Source: CAYJIX01 sp964370375 (lineage in GTDB: Bacteria; Desulfobacterota; Desulfovibrionia; Desulfovibrionales; Desulfovibrionaceae). Taken from it: a DNA stretch of 27,142 bases. Shown here one piece after another: positions 15,634 to 24,397 of the stretch (position 1 is its first letter; each line of letters opens with the position of its first letter). The position numbers and the translations under genes were made by a program. The stretch lies in NCBI GenBank assembly GCA_964370375.1, contig CAYJIX010000030.1:1-27142 (forward strand), read 5' to 3'. The notes beneath the pieces were generated by a model that worked only from the letters and a program-made list of their open reading frames with translations, was not told the DNA's origin and ran no database searches.

Positions 15634-17034
15634 ATGGCGGAAGGCAAGCTGTGTAACAGACAACCCATTACCACGGAAGAGGCTTTAAAGACTCTTCTCG
15701 CTGACAAGGGTGGTAAAGAATACTATCAGGAAATGGAATCCCTTGATGTGGATCAAGGGGCACTTGGTGCGCTGATTGAAAAAACGTGCAAGTCCCGCAC
15801 ACGCACTTGGCTTGATATTTGCGCCCATTGCGGATTGTGCGCGGATTCATGCTTTTTGTATCAAGCAAACAATCGTGATCCCAAGCAGGTTCCCTCCTAT
15901 AAGATTCAATCAACGCTTGGTGAAATGGTGCGCCGTAAAGGCAGGGTTAATACCTCCTTTATGTTAAGTGCCATGGAGGTGGCGTGGGCAAAATGCACAT
16001 GCTGTAACCGTTGTGGCATGTATTGCCCCCATGGAATTGATATGGGGATTATGTTCAGCTACCTACGAGGGCTCATGTACTCTCAAGGTTTTGTACCGTG
16101 GGAGCTGAAAATAGGTGCAGGCATGCACCGCGTGTACGGCGCGCAAATGGATGTCACAACCGAAGACTGGATAGACACTTGTGAATGGATGGCTGAAGAA
16201 ACGGAAGAAGAATGGCCCGGCCTTGAAATTCCTGTGGATAAAGAAGACTGTGATGTCATGTATGTGCTCAATGCCCGTGAGCCAAAACACTATCCGGAAG
16301 ATCTGGCAGAAGCTGCTGTTTTATTCCACGTTGCAGGGGAAAAATGGACTGTGCCTTCTGAAGGGTGGGAAAACACCTCTCTGTCATTATTTGCAGGCGA
16401 TTGGGAAGCTTGCAGTATGAATGTGAAGCGCATTTATGGAGCTGTGGAAAATCTGCGCCCAAAATGCGTAGTTGGCACTGAATGTGGCCACGCGCATAGG
16501 GCAACAGTGGTTGAAGGCCCCTATTTTGCTGGAAGAAAAGACGGCAAACCGCCGGTTCCCTTCTATCACTATGTGGAATGGCTTGCAGACGCTCTGCGCA
16601 CGGGCAAATTGAAATTAGATCCCACAAAAAAATTAAAAATGCCTGTAACGCTTCAAGACTCCTGTAACTATATCCGTAACCACGGTTTGGCTGAGCACAC
16701 GCGCTATATTATGAGTCAGATTGCCGAGGATTTTCGCGAAATGACGTGCATGCGTGAAAACAATTATTGCTGCGGCGGTGGCGGCGGCTTTAACGGCATT
16801 GGGAAATTTCGTAAGGAACGTGATATTGGGCTTTACATGAAGCTGGAACAGATAAAGGAAACAGGCGCAAAGCTCGTTATCTCCCCTTGTCACAATTGTT
16901 GGGACGCTTTGCGCGATACTATGGAAGTGTATGGCGAGCACGACCTTAAATGGTCATTTTTAAAACCCATTATTATTAAACAGCTTATTGTTCCTGACCA
17001 TCTTAAATTACAAGAAGATGAAGACGACGAATAA
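15634..17034 (+). CDS. hmcF: Hmc complex cytoplasmic iron-sulfur protein HmcF (HdrD-like)
   Basis: HmcF is the cytoplasmic-side electron-transfer subunit, 466 residues, related to HdrD/GlpC-type proteins. Two [4Fe-4S] motifs lie near the N-terminus: C63/66/69/73 and C121/124/127/131. The C-terminal part carries the cysteine-rich CCG domain, with NYCCGGGGGF and SPCHNCWDAL, which in HdrB/HdrD proteins binds noncubane or unusual clusters. No signal peptide or membrane helix is seen. The ATG at 15634 is chosen because TTGGAGG lies just before it; a TTG at 15619 would start within that site. A perfect terminator hairpin follows about 60 bases after the stop. The rrf1/rrf2 regulatory genes that follow hmcF in Desulfovibrio vulgaris are absent here. 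Confidence 0.93.
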   Translation: MAEGKLCNRQPITTEEALKTLLADKGGKEYYQEMESLDVDQGALGALIEKTCKSRTRTWLDICAHCGLCADSCFLYQANNRDPKQVPSYKIQSTLGEMVRRKGRVNTSFMLSAMEVAWAKCTCCNRCGMYCPHGIDMGIMFSYLRGLMYSQGFVPWELKIGAGMHRVYGAQMDVTTEDWIDTCEWMAEETEEEWPGLEIPVDKEDCDVMYVLNAREPKHYPEDLAEAAVLFHVAGEKWTVPSEGWENTSLSLFAGDWEACSMNVKRIYGAVENLRPKCVVGTECGHAHRATVVEGPYFAGRKDGKPPVPFYHYVEWLADALRTGKLKLDPTKKLKMPVTLQDSCNYIRNHGLAEHTRYIMSQIAEDFREMTCMRENNYCCGGGGGFNGIGKFRKERDIGLYMKLEQIKETGAKLVISPCHNCWDALRDTMEVYGEHDLKWSFLKPIIIKQLIVPDHLKLQEDEDDE

Positions 17035-17094
17035 GGGGTGTAGATTGGCTGTGCAAAAACAGCTGATTGTTTAAAAATGGAATTTTCATAATAC

Positions 17095-17125
17095 AAAGGG
17101 CCTGTACATGTAGTACAGGCCCTTT
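17095..17125. terminator. Bidirectional terminator between hmcF and the SDR gene
   Basis: AAAGGGCCTGTAC (17095-17107) and its perfect complement (17113-17125) enclose a 5-base loop, with T-rich sequence (ATCTTTT) after it on the plus strand. It lies between two convergent genes and can end both the hmc operon and the minus-strand catabolic cluster. Confidence 0.9.
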
Positions 17126-17158
17126 ATCTTTTAAGAAATACTAAGCAAGGAATGAAAA

Positions 17159-17983
17159 TTATAAACCTGCATAAGCTGTAAAGCCACCATCAACAGGCGT
17201 CATGGTGCCTGTGATATAGCGTGACGCGTCAGACATATACCAAAGCATGGTTCCGATGATATCCTCTGCTTCACCAAGGCGGCTCATGGGGGTCATGGCC
17301 ACAATTTCTTTTCCACGCCATGCCAATGAGCCGTCAGCATTGGTCATGATGCCCAAATTGTGAGGGCCGGGGAAAAAGCCTGGCGCAATACAGTTGACGC
17401 GGATTTTTGGGTTCAAATCTCTGGCAAGGTGGCAGGCAAGCCATTGGGTGAAGTTGGTCACACCGGCCTTGGCTGCGGCATAGCTGGCTCTACCACGCAA
17501 GGGGCGATACGCGTTCATGGAACTGATGTTAAGGATGGAACCTCCATTGGGATTGGGGACCATTTTTTTTGCATAATAATAGCAGGGCCATACACAGCCG
17601 GCAAACAGGTTGAATTTAACGTTGTCAAGCATTACGTCAGGGTCAAGGTCAAACAAGGTTAAATCGCCGTCGCTGATGGAGCCTGAAAGGTGGCCACCTG
17701 CGCAGTTGATGACCATATCAATGGAACCAAAATCCTGAATCACGGTTTCAGCGTGTTTTTCAATTTCTTCTTTAACCATGTAGTCGACTTTGTAGCCGCG
17801 AAGCAACTGACCTTGTTTTGCCATGTCTACATAGGCTTGAACAGGGGCTGCATTGCTGTTGTAGCTCATGGCAACATTAGCACCTGCATCCATAAGGGCT
17901 TTGGCCATGCCGCCGCCAATAACACCGGAAGCACCCGTAACAATAGCTGTTTTTCCTGTAAAGTTAAACGTATAATCCCTCAT
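17159..17983 (-). CDS. SDR-family NAD(P)-dependent oxidoreductase
   Basis: This is a classical short-chain dehydrogenase of 274 residues. The cofactor motif TGASGVIGGG is at 16-25, NCAGG at 93-97, and the catalytic triad is S155, Y168, K172 (ISSM, YAAAK). Its overall look (MNAYRPLRGRASYAAAKAGV, SRLGEAEDI, PVDGGF) recalls SDRs acting on sugar acids, such as gluconate 5-dehydrogenase and fructuronate/mannonate oxidoreductases, but the substrate is not determined. It is the last gene of the cluster. Its ATG has AAGGAG at good spacing, 11 bases after the alcohol dehydrogenase stop. The two dehydrogenases are probably made together and may oxidise and reduce neighbouring carbons of the same substrate. 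Confidence 0.88.
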   Translation of the reverse strand: MRDYTFNFTGKTAIVTGASGVIGGGMAKALMDAGANVAMSYNSNAAPVQAYVDMAKQGQLLRGYKVDYMVKEEIEKHAETVIQDFGSIDMVINCAGGHLSGSISDGDLTLFDLDPDVMLDNVKFNLFAGCVWPCYYYAKKMVPNPNGGSILNISSMNAYRPLRGRASYAAAKAGVTNFTQWLACHLARDLNPKIRVNCIAPGFFPGPHNLGIMTNADGSLAWRGKEIVAMTPMSRLGEAEDIIGTMLWYMSDASRYITGTMTPVDGGFTAYAGL

Positions 17984-17994
17984 TTTTATACTCC

Positions 17995-19026
17995 TTATTC
18001 TTGTTCAAATTGTACACATACTTTAATGGCTTCATAATCGGCTTTTGCCATACGCTTTAGCCAAGAATCTGCTTCCTCTAGTTCAATAAAATGCGTTAGA
18101 ACAGATGCAAAATGCTCAGGTGCTTTTCCTAACAGTTCCACAGCTTTGCGAAAATCTTCAATCTGATACGTCGCGCTTCCTGTTATTATCTGCTCTTTAA
18201 GTCGTCCTTTATCCACATCAACAATGCCGGGAGAATTGAATTGCCCAACAAGGCAGATGGTGCCTTTTTGACGCACAAGGGCAAAGCTTTGGTTGATAAG
18301 CTCGGGCCACGAGGCCGCTACAAAGGACACATCAATGTCCGGAACATCGCTTAAGGCTTCAAGTTGCTGTGGCGCTTGCACCTCCTTGGTGTTGAGGGCA
18401 AAGGTTGCGCCATGCTCCCTTGCGTAGTGTAGATTGTATTCTTTCACATCACAGACGATGCTTTTGTTGATGCCATAATATTGACCAAGGGCTAACAATA
18501 GGGCGCCAATGCCGCCCATGCCAAAGATAAGTATGCTTTGCCCTTGCTTAAAATTTGCTTGCTTAAACGCATGCACAGCAACCGCCAAAGGTTCTGCCAG
18601 AACACCAATTTTTGCAGAAAGCCCTTCAGGCAAAGGTACTATTAAAGAAAGGGGCGCCGTAATGTATTCGGCAAAACAGCCGTCCCACCGCCCTGAACCC
18701 ATAAGGCGTTTAGATCTGCATATATTTGTCCAGCCGTTAGCGCAGCTTTGGCAAGTGCCGCACCCTTGTTCAGGATGCACAGCCACAAAGCGGCCCACAA
18801 GGTCTTGATCTTCTTTTGAACCAACAGCTTCAACAACGCCGCTACATTCGTGCCCGGGAACCAAGGGAAGCTGACGACGCACGTGTTTGCCTTCAAAAGA
18901 GTGTATGTCTGAACCGCACATGCCCGCATAAAGGACACGCACAAGGGCTTCTCCTTCTTTGGGAACAGGGGCTTGTTTTTCGGCAACGCTCCCTTCATAC
19001 GCTTTGTGTATGGTATAGGCTTTCAT
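17995..19026 (-). CDS. Zinc-dependent alcohol dehydrogenase (MDR family, sorbitol/idonate dehydrogenase-like)
   Basis: This medium-chain dehydrogenase has 343 residues. Predicted catalytic zinc ligands are C37, H59 and E60 (MCGSD, PGHE). The structural zinc site is C89, C92, C95 and C103. The Rossmann motif is GMGGIGALLLALGQ. This pattern is typical of polyol and sugar-acid dehydrogenases (sorbitol, L-idonate, galactitol-phosphate, threonine dehydrogenase group). The exact substrate cannot be told. AAGGAAAG precedes the ATG. It is paired with the SDR gene (11-base gap) and separated from dctP by 228 bases containing several hairpins, so it may have some independent control. Confidence 0.9.
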   Translation of the reverse strand: MKAYTIHKAYEGSVAEKQAPVPKEGEALVRVLYAGMCGSDIHSFEGKHVRRQLPLVPGHECSGVVEAVGSKEDQDLVGRFVAVHPEQGCGTCQSCANGWTNICRSKRLMGSGRWDGCFAEYITAPLSLIVPLPEGLSAKIGVLAEPLAVAVHAFKQANFKQGQSILIFGMGGIGALLLALGQYYGINKSIVCDVKEYNLHYAREHGATFALNTKEVQAPQQLEALSDVPDIDVSFVAASWPELINQSFALVRQKGTICLVGQFNSPGIVDVDKGRLKEQIITGSATYQIEDFRKAVELLGKAPEHFASVLTHFIELEEADSWLKRMAKADYEAIKVCVQFEQE

Positions 19027-19254
19027 GCTTCTTTCCTTAAAGAGTTATGGATAGAGGTTGGATTAATAATATCAACTGTTTGTGCTCAACGTGTTGGGGC
19101 TGCTTGTAAAAAAAAAGCAGCTCTTGTACCGCAGCACCCTGACGCGTAGTTTTTATACGCAACTACGTTCAAAAAGGGTAATTCTTCATTTTTTTGAAGA
19201 CGCCTGTTGCTGTTTGCAGGCGTCTGCAAAAAAAAATTTAAAATAAACTAAGTA
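19027..19254. other. Hairpin-rich gap between dctP and the alcohol dehydrogenase gene
   Basis: This gap of 228 bases holds several stem-loops: CTGCTT...AAGCAG near 19100-19120, two mutually exclusive hairpins at 19144-19167, and the strong hairpin at 19198-19225. No clear promoter for the alcohol dehydrogenase gene was identified on the minus strand. Confidence 0.45.
19198..19225. terminator. Intercistronic stem-loop after dctP
   Basis: AGACGCCTG (19198-19206) and CAGGCGTCT (19217-19225) form a perfect 9-bp GC-rich stem about 30 bases after the dctP stop. On the transcribed minus strand the T-run lies before, not after, the stem. It may therefore be an attenuating or transcript-protecting hairpin and not a classical terminator. 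Confidence 0.5.
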
Positions 19255-20298
19255 TTAGCTGGATAACATGGTGTTGATGATTTTGATCAGTTCCGGATCG
19301 TATTTATTGGTGTATTTGTCGATAACAGGCTGAGCTGCAGTTTTCCATGCAGCCATTTCTTCAGCTGAAGGGGTATGGAAGGAAAGCTTTCCTTCTTCTT
19401 CCATCTTTTTGGTTGCTTTGGCAACGTGCTCAAGGAAGGCTTTGTCAGCATACAAATACGCTTCTTTCCATGCTCTGTCGAACAGGGCGCGGTCTTCGTC
19501 GGACAAAGACTTGTAGAAACGTTCGTTCACATAAGAAAGGGCACCATAGGAGTTGAAGGGCACTCTGTTGAGGTATACGACGCTTTCATTAAACTTCATG
19601 GCTACGATGTCATCAATGTTTAAGTCAACACCGTCCACAACACCTTGCTGTAATGCCATATAAAGCTCGCCCCAGGGTACAGTGGTAGGTGCCATACCAA
19701 AGGCGGCAACGGTTTCGCGCTCAATTGCAGAAGCGGTTGTGCGAAGCTTTTTTCCTTTCACAGATGCAGGACTGTTGAGGCCCTTTTCCGTCATGCCAAA
19801 CATACGGAATTGGAAGGGACAAGCATGCACAATGCGTGCGCCACGTTTTAAAAATTCTCCGTTAATCCTATCAAAGAACGGCCCATTCGGAATGCCTTGT
19901 TTGCCAAGATCTCCAGGATAGTACAGCTTTCTGTATTGTTCGGGTTGGGTCAGCATGAAGGGAATTTCCAATGCGCCAAGCTCGGTAAAATAGGCTCCAA
20001 GGTTGCTTGAAGAACCATTGCCCATCTGTAAAGCGCCCATTTGGACTTTTTCAAACAGGTCAACGCATGTTCCCATGACGCCACCAAGGAAAAATTCGAT
20101 TTTAAAGCGGCCTTTGCCTTCAGCGTCCAAGACTTCTTTAAACTTTTTCCACGGTTCGTACTGCCCCATAAAGGCGTTGGTGGAGGCCCCTACTTTAATG
20201 ACAATGGGGTCTTTTGCTTGAGAAAGGCTTGGCACCAATAAGGAGAGCATCAACAAAAAGGCACTCACCTTGGTAATTTTACCGAACTGCATGAACAT
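19255..20298 (-). CDS. dctP: TRAP transporter solute-binding protein (DctP family)
   Basis: This is the periplasmic substrate-binding subunit of a TRAP transporter, 347 residues. A signal peptide (about 1-28, ending LVPSLSQA) precedes the DctP fold. Family signatures include ALQMGNGSSSNLG, LGALEIPFML and ALQQGVVDGVDLNIDDIV. The last contains the region that positions the organic-anion ligand; the Arg in KLRTTAS is the likely carboxylate-binding residue, by analogy with other DctP proteins. The start is the ATG at 20298 with AAGGAG 6 bases upstream; a longer frame to 20430 runs back into dctM and is rejected. Unlike the common P-Q-M order, here the order is Q-M-P. The ligand is unknown. Confidence 0.93.
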   Translation of the reverse strand: MFMQFGKITKVSAFLLMLSLLVPSLSQAKDPIVIKVGASTNAFMGQYEPWKKFKEVLDAEGKGRFKIEFFLGGVMGTCVDLFEKVQMGALQMGNGSSSNLGAYFTELGALEIPFMLTQPEQYRKLYYPGDLGKQGIPNGPFFDRINGEFLKRGARIVHACPFQFRMFGMTEKGLNSPASVKGKKLRTTASAIERETVAAFGMAPTTVPWGELYMALQQGVVDGVDLNIDDIVAMKFNESVVYLNRVPFNSYGALSYVNERFYKSLSDEDRALFDRAWKEAYLYADKAFLEHVAKATKKMEEEGKLSFHTPSAEEMAAWKTAAQPVIDKYTNKYDPELIKIINTMLSS

Positions 20299-20353
20299 TT
20301 TTAGCTCCTTACGTAAAAGGTTGTACAAATATATGTTGAACGACTTCAAGATG

Positions 20354-21640
20354 TCAGTTCCCATAATACAATTCCGGCAGATACAAACAAGTTTGGGGAA
20401 AAATAATGATGATCGCCAGCGCAATGGCAAGGCTTATGGCAAAGGGAATGGCTGCTTTGAAGATTTTTTCGCTTTGCACGTTAGAGATAGAGCTTGCCAC
20501 AAACAGGTTCGTGCCGAGGGGCGGCGTGATAAAGCCAATGGCAAGGTTGATGATCATGATCATGCCAAAATGAACAGGGTCAATATTTAACGACACAGCC
20601 AAAGGCAGCAAAATGGGTGATAAAATAAGAATAGCTGCCGATGTTTCCATAAACATGCCAACAAACAGTAAAAATAAATTGATGAGCAGTAAAAGAATAA
20701 GGGGGTTGTCGCTGGCTTGGCGCAATGATTCAGCAATGGCGTTTGGAATACCTATTAAGGTTATAACCTGCCCAAAGAGCGTGGCAAGGCTGATGATGAT
20801 CATAATGGGGATGACCGTTGCAACCCCTGCTTGGATAATGGCAGGAAACTCTGCCCACGTGAATTCTTTATACGCATAACGCCCTGCTAAAATAGCATAA
20901 AGGCAGGCCACAGCTCCGGCTTCTGTCGGAGTAAAAATGCCGGAATAAATGCCACCAAGGATGATCACAGGAATAAGCAAAGCCCATTTTGCCACCCAAA
21001 CAGCCTTGCCAACATCCGCCCATGTTGAGCGGTGACCGCTGCCGCGCCAATTGTTTTTTTTGGCAATGAAAAAGGCAGGAATAAGCAGGGCAATAGCCAC
21101 AATGGCACCAGGGATGAAGCCTGCAAGGAACAGCCTGCCAATGGAGGTGTCTGTGGCAACACCATATAAAATCATGGGGTTGGACGGGGGAATAATAACA
21201 GCCAAACAGCCGGCACATGCCGCTACCGCCGCAGCAAAGGGCAGGTTGTAGCCTTGATTTTTCATGCCGGGGATCATGATGGTGCCAATGGCAGAAACAG
21301 AGGCTGCTGCTGATCCGCTAAGATCTGCAAAAAAAAGGCTTCCCAAAATGGTGGTTAAAGCATAGCCACCCGGCAAGGCTCCAAGCAAGGTGTCTGCTAA
21401 GGCCAGAAGGTATTTGGCAATACCGCCACGCGCCATAACTTGTCCTGCAAATACAAAAAAAGGAATAGCAAGAACCGTAAAGGAGTCAAGCCCTTGAAAA
21501 GCAACTAAGGGCGCGTACTCCAAAGGAAACAGCCCAGACCACACCATGTATACAAGGGCAACCAGCCCTGATGCAAACGCAATGGGAATACGAAGAAAGA
21601 GCAAAAATAGCAGGAGCACGAAAATAGTAAGTCCAACCAT
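20354..21640 (-). CDS. dctM: TRAP transporter large permease (DctM family)
   Basis: This is the 428-residue, twelve-helix channel subunit of the TRAP transporter, which drives solute import with a sodium or proton gradient. The sequence begins with a hydrophobic helix (VGLTIFVLLLFLLFLRIPIAFA). Family motifs include IPFFVFAGQVMARGG, DLSGSAAASVSAIGTIMIPGM, PPSNPMILYGV and FTPTEAGAVACLYA. It lies between dctQ and dctP. AAAGGAG precedes the ATG. The 115-base gap to dctQ includes an imperfect GCACA...TGTGC hairpin. The substrate is set by DctP. Confidence 0.94.
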   Translation of the reverse strand: MVGLTIFVLLLFLLFLRIPIAFASGLVALVYMVWSGLFPLEYAPLVAFQGLDSFTVLAIPFFVFAGQVMARGGIAKYLLALADTLLGALPGGYALTTILGSLFFADLSGSAAASVSAIGTIMIPGMKNQGYNLPFAAAVAACAGCLAVIIPPSNPMILYGVATDTSIGRLFLAGFIPGAIVAIALLIPAFFIAKKNNWRGSGHRSTWADVGKAVWVAKWALLIPVIILGGIYSGIFTPTEAGAVACLYAILAGRYAYKEFTWAEFPAIIQAGVATVIPIMIIISLATLFGQVITLIGIPNAIAESLRQASDNPLILLLLINLFLLFVGMFMETSAAILILSPILLPLAVSLNIDPVHFGMIMIINLAIGFITPPLGTNLFVASSISNVQSEKIFKAAIPFAISLAIALAIIIIFPQTCLYLPELYYGN

Positions 21641-21755
21641 AAAAACTCCTTTTACCGCTTGCTAGCTAGTATGTAGCACGTTTGCGGTTTTGATGCGCAC
21701 AGCTTCTGCCCATAAGATGTGCTGATATCATCTTTTGCCGTTGCAAAGGCTGGCT

Positions 21756-22268
21756 TTACTCTACATGCCCGGGGTTATACACAATACCCGTTTTCAAATA
21801 CTCCTTGGTATCTTCTATAAACACTTGAATTGTCCTGATGATGCAAAGAAAAAAACCGCAGACAGTTGAACTTGTTATGGTCCACATGGGGATGCCCATG
21901 GCAGGGGCGGTTTTCATAATATCTATCTGGTTAAAAACCAGAATATACGAAGCGTACAGCATGACGCAATGGAAAATGAGGCAACATACGGACATGATAA
22001 CATAAATAAGGTATTGCATTTTTTGATTCATAGTTGGCGGAATCACATTACAGGCAATGTGTTTACGAATTTTGATCATATACGCCATGCCAAAAAAAAC
22101 CATGATGACAAGGATATAGCGGATGATCTCTTCCGTATAAGCACCGGGGGAATTTAAAACATATCGCCTAAACACTTCAATGTTCGTAAGCAGGATAAGC
22201 AGCATGAGGAAAAGAGAGCAGATATGTTTTTCGATGTTTTGATCAAGGTAGTGTAAAAAAGCTCGCAT
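21756..22268 (-). CDS. dctQ: TRAP transporter small permease (DctQ family)
   Basis: This 170-residue protein has four predicted helices, the usual size for the DctQ subunit that pairs with DctM. The family-like stretch NIEVFRRYVLNSPGAYTEEIIRY, with its Tyr-Thr-Glu-Glu core, is clear. GGAGG stands 5 bases before the ATG. It is the first gene of the TRAP part of the cluster and follows tctB after 77 bases that contain a perfect 11-bp stem-loop. Confidence 0.9.
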   Translation of the reverse strand: MRAFLHYLDQNIEKHICSLFLMLLILLTNIEVFRRYVLNSPGAYTEEIIRYILVIMVFFGMAYMIKIRKHIACNVIPPTMNQKMQYLIYVIMSVCCLIFHCVMLYASYILVFNQIDIMKTAPAMGIPMWTITSSTVCGFFLCIIRTIQVFIEDTKEYLKTGIVYNPGHVE

Positions 22269-22303
22269 AATGCCTCCGCAGTGCCAATAAAGCGTGTTAT
22301 GTG

Positions 22304-22330
22304 TAGGCCGTAGAACGACTCTACGGCCTA
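22304..22330. terminator. Intercistronic stem-loop between tctB and dctQ
   Basis: TAGGCCGTAGA (22304-22314) and its perfect complement (22320-22330) enclose a 5-base loop, about 15 bases after the tctB stop. No T-run follows on the transcribed minus strand; one follows on the plus strand. It may separate expression of the two transporters or protect the upstream message. Confidence 0.5.
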
Positions 22331-22345
22331 GCGAGATTTTTTGCG

Positions 22346-22789
22346 TTAAAAAAGCATGCCACTTGGAATTGTTGAATGTAAGAAATAGGAAAAGACAAGC
22401 CAGATTAAACCTAAAAAGACAACGCTTGCCAATGCCGTAACAACCATTGTTCGTCCTGTTGCTTTATGTGTGCTTGTGATCAGGCTTAAAATTTGGATAC
22501 AAATAAAGCTGCTCACATAAAATCCTACAAAATGAATGGCAATGACATAGATAACGGCGCAGGCAATAACCGCAAGCGTCCAGATGCTTGGCCAAAAAGA
22601 CGTTGTATATACACGTTGCTTGTAGAGGGAGCATGCAAGCAATAGAACACCCATGAAAATAATAAATCCTGACACTGCCACAGGAAACGATTTACTGGGA
22701 TACGTCATGCCCATGGCTTCGTTGAACAGCAAGGCGCCACAAACAATTGCCATTACGCTGACAAGAAAATCTCTGTTTTTTAACCACAT
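22346..22789 (-). CDS. tctB: Tripartite tricarboxylate transporter small membrane subunit (TctB family)
   Basis: This 147-residue membrane protein with four predicted helices has the size and position of TctB. It pairs with the large channel TctA. Its ATG lies inside the end of tctA, overlapping it by 10 bases, so the two are translationally coupled; GGAG in tctA serves as ribosome binding site. The sequence of TctB proteins is poorly conserved, so the call leans on context. Confidence 0.85.
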   Translation of the reverse strand: MWLKNRDFLVSVMAIVCGALLFNEAMGMTYPSKSFPVAVSGFIIFMGVLLLACSLYKQRVYTTSFWPSIWTLAVIACAVIYVIAIHFVGFYVSSFICIQILSLITSTHKATGRTMVVTALASVVFLGLIWLVFSYFLHSTIPSGMLF

Positions 22790-24312
22790 GAGAGTTTTTC
22801 TCCTTCACCAAGGCGACCTTTTCGGTTCTTGGTCACTAAAGGCATGCCAATGGCAATAATTGTGAGTACGATAAAGAGGAGGCATAAGGGGCGCGTCACA
22901 AACACAGAAATGAACGATCCCTGAGCTTGCACCATGCTAAGGCTGATATTGAGAGCGTCCTCAATAATGGGACCAAGCACAAGACCCAATGACAAAGGCC
23001 CTGCATCAATATTCACGCGTCCAAGCACAAAAGAGAAAATACCGCACGCCACCATAACATACACATCAAACATGCTATTGCGCAACGAAAACGCGCCAAT
23101 AGATGCCATAACCAAAACCATGGGGATGATCCAACGTGTGGGCATGCGTAAAAGGTTGGCTGAAAGTTTGAGCATGGCATAGCCGATGAAAAGCATCAAA
23201 ACATTCACCACCAATAAGGACATGATAAAGGTATAGGCAATGGGGGCACTGTCTGTAAGGAGCTTTGAGCCAGGAATGAGTCCGTGTACCAATAGGCCGC
23301 CCATGACCACAGCAGCAGTGGGACAGCCAGGAATACCCAGTCCCATCATAGGCACCAAGGAACCACCAATAACGGCGTTGTTGGCAGCTTCTGAAGCCAC
23401 AAGGCCGTCTTCAACACCTGTTCCGTAGCGTGATGGGTCTTTATCCCAGCGCATGGCCTCGTTATAGGAGATGAGCGAGGCCACAGGGCCACCGGCGCCC
23501 GGCAACATGCCGATAAAGGTGCCAAGGATGGAGGATCTGGCCATGTTGAGCTTGCTTTTTGCAAATACATCTCGAAGAACAGCAGGTAATAGATTTGGAA
23601 TGCTGTGATATTCTGCGATTTTAGCACTGCGTTGTTCGGTAAGGTCAAGCACTTGAGCAAAGGCAAATATGCCTATAAGAGCCGGCACCAATTGGATGCC
23701 GTCAATGAGGCTGTCAACCCCAAAGGTAAAGCGCGGTATGCCAATAACAGGATCTAGTCCAACGGTTCCAAGCATAAGGCCAATGGCACCGCCCAAAAGC
23801 CCTTTGATAACATTGCCTGAACTCATGGAGGCAATGGTAGATAAACCAAAAACACACAGCCAAAAAAATTCAGGTTTGCCAAATTTGACAGAAAGTTCAG
23901 CCAAAGGCGCAAAGGCCAAAAGTAGCACAAGCACACCCACAAGGCCGCCCACTACAGAGGCCACAAGGGCCGTGCAAAGGGCCCGTTCGCCTTTACCTTG
24001 TTGTGTCATGGGAAAGCCGTCAAAGGCCGTGGCAATGGATGACGGCGTTCCTGGAATATTTAACAAAATTGAAGCGTTGCTTCCACCGTAAATGGCAGCA
24101 CACCAAATGGCACCCAAAAGGATAAGGCCGGTACTTGGTTCCATGGTAAAGGTTAAGGGCACAAGTAAAGCACAGGCAGTCGTGGAGGAAAGCCCGGGAA
24201 GCACTCCTACCACCACGCCAAGAACGATACCTACACAGCTTAAGAGTAAATGGTATGGGGTCAGTGCGTTGAGCAACCCATCCATGGCTAAGGCCATAAA
24301 ACTTTCAGGCAT
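22780..24312 (-). CDS. tctA: Tripartite tricarboxylate transporter large permease (TctA family)
   Basis: TctA is the large channel subunit of a binding-protein-dependent secondary transporter. The 510-residue polytopic protein carries the family motifs GVLPGLSSTTACALLVPLTF, YGGSNASILLNIPGTPSSIA (the signature GxPG loop) and IGMLPGAGGPVASLISYNEA in the second half. Members import citrate, other carboxylates, terephthalate or sulfolactate, depending on the TctC partner. AAGGAT lies upstream of the ATG. It follows tctC after 85 bases with a perfect hairpin. Confidence 0.95.
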   Translation of the reverse strand: MPESFMALAMDGLLNALTPYHLLLSCVGIVLGVVVGVLPGLSSTTACALLVPLTFTMEPSTGLILLGAIWCAAIYGGSNASILLNIPGTPSSIATAFDGFPMTQQGKGERALCTALVASVVGGLVGVLVLLLAFAPLAELSVKFGKPEFFWLCVFGLSTIASMSSGNVIKGLLGGAIGLMLGTVGLDPVIGIPRFTFGVDSLIDGIQLVPALIGIFAFAQVLDLTEQRSAKIAEYHSIPNLLPAVLRDVFAKSKLNMARSSILGTFIGMLPGAGGPVASLISYNEAMRWDKDPSRYGTGVEDGLVASEAANNAVIGGSLVPMMGLGIPGCPTAAVVMGGLLVHGLIPGSKLLTDSAPIAYTFIMSLLVVNVLMLFIGYAMLKLSANLLRMPTRWIIPMVLVMASIGAFSLRNSMFDVYVMVACGIFSFVLGRVNIDAGPLSLGLVLGPIIEDALNISLSMVQAQGSFISVFVTRPLCLLFIVLTIIAIGMPLVTKNRKGRLGEGEKLSCG

Positions 24313-24360
24313 GGTTTTTATCCTTAGAAATAGTGTTGCTAGGTGGTATACGCATGCTGT

Positions 24361-24385
24361 GGCCTACCCTTGGTCAGGGTAGGCC
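24361..24385. terminator. Intercistronic stem-loop between tctC and tctA
   Basis: GGCCTACCCT (24361-24370) and AGGGTAGGCC (24376-24385) form a perfect 10-bp stem with a 5-base loop, starting 12 bases after the tctC stop. Lacking a T-run on the transcribed strand, it fits the frequent pattern of a stabilising or attenuating hairpin after a highly needed binding-protein gene. Confidence 0.55.
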
Positions 24386-24397
24386 GTGCAAACACAT

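Noticed and set aside
20299..20430. 44-residue N-terminal extension of DctP
   Set aside because: It overlaps dctM in another frame and would bury the signal peptide. A clear AAGGAG lies before the ATG at 20298.
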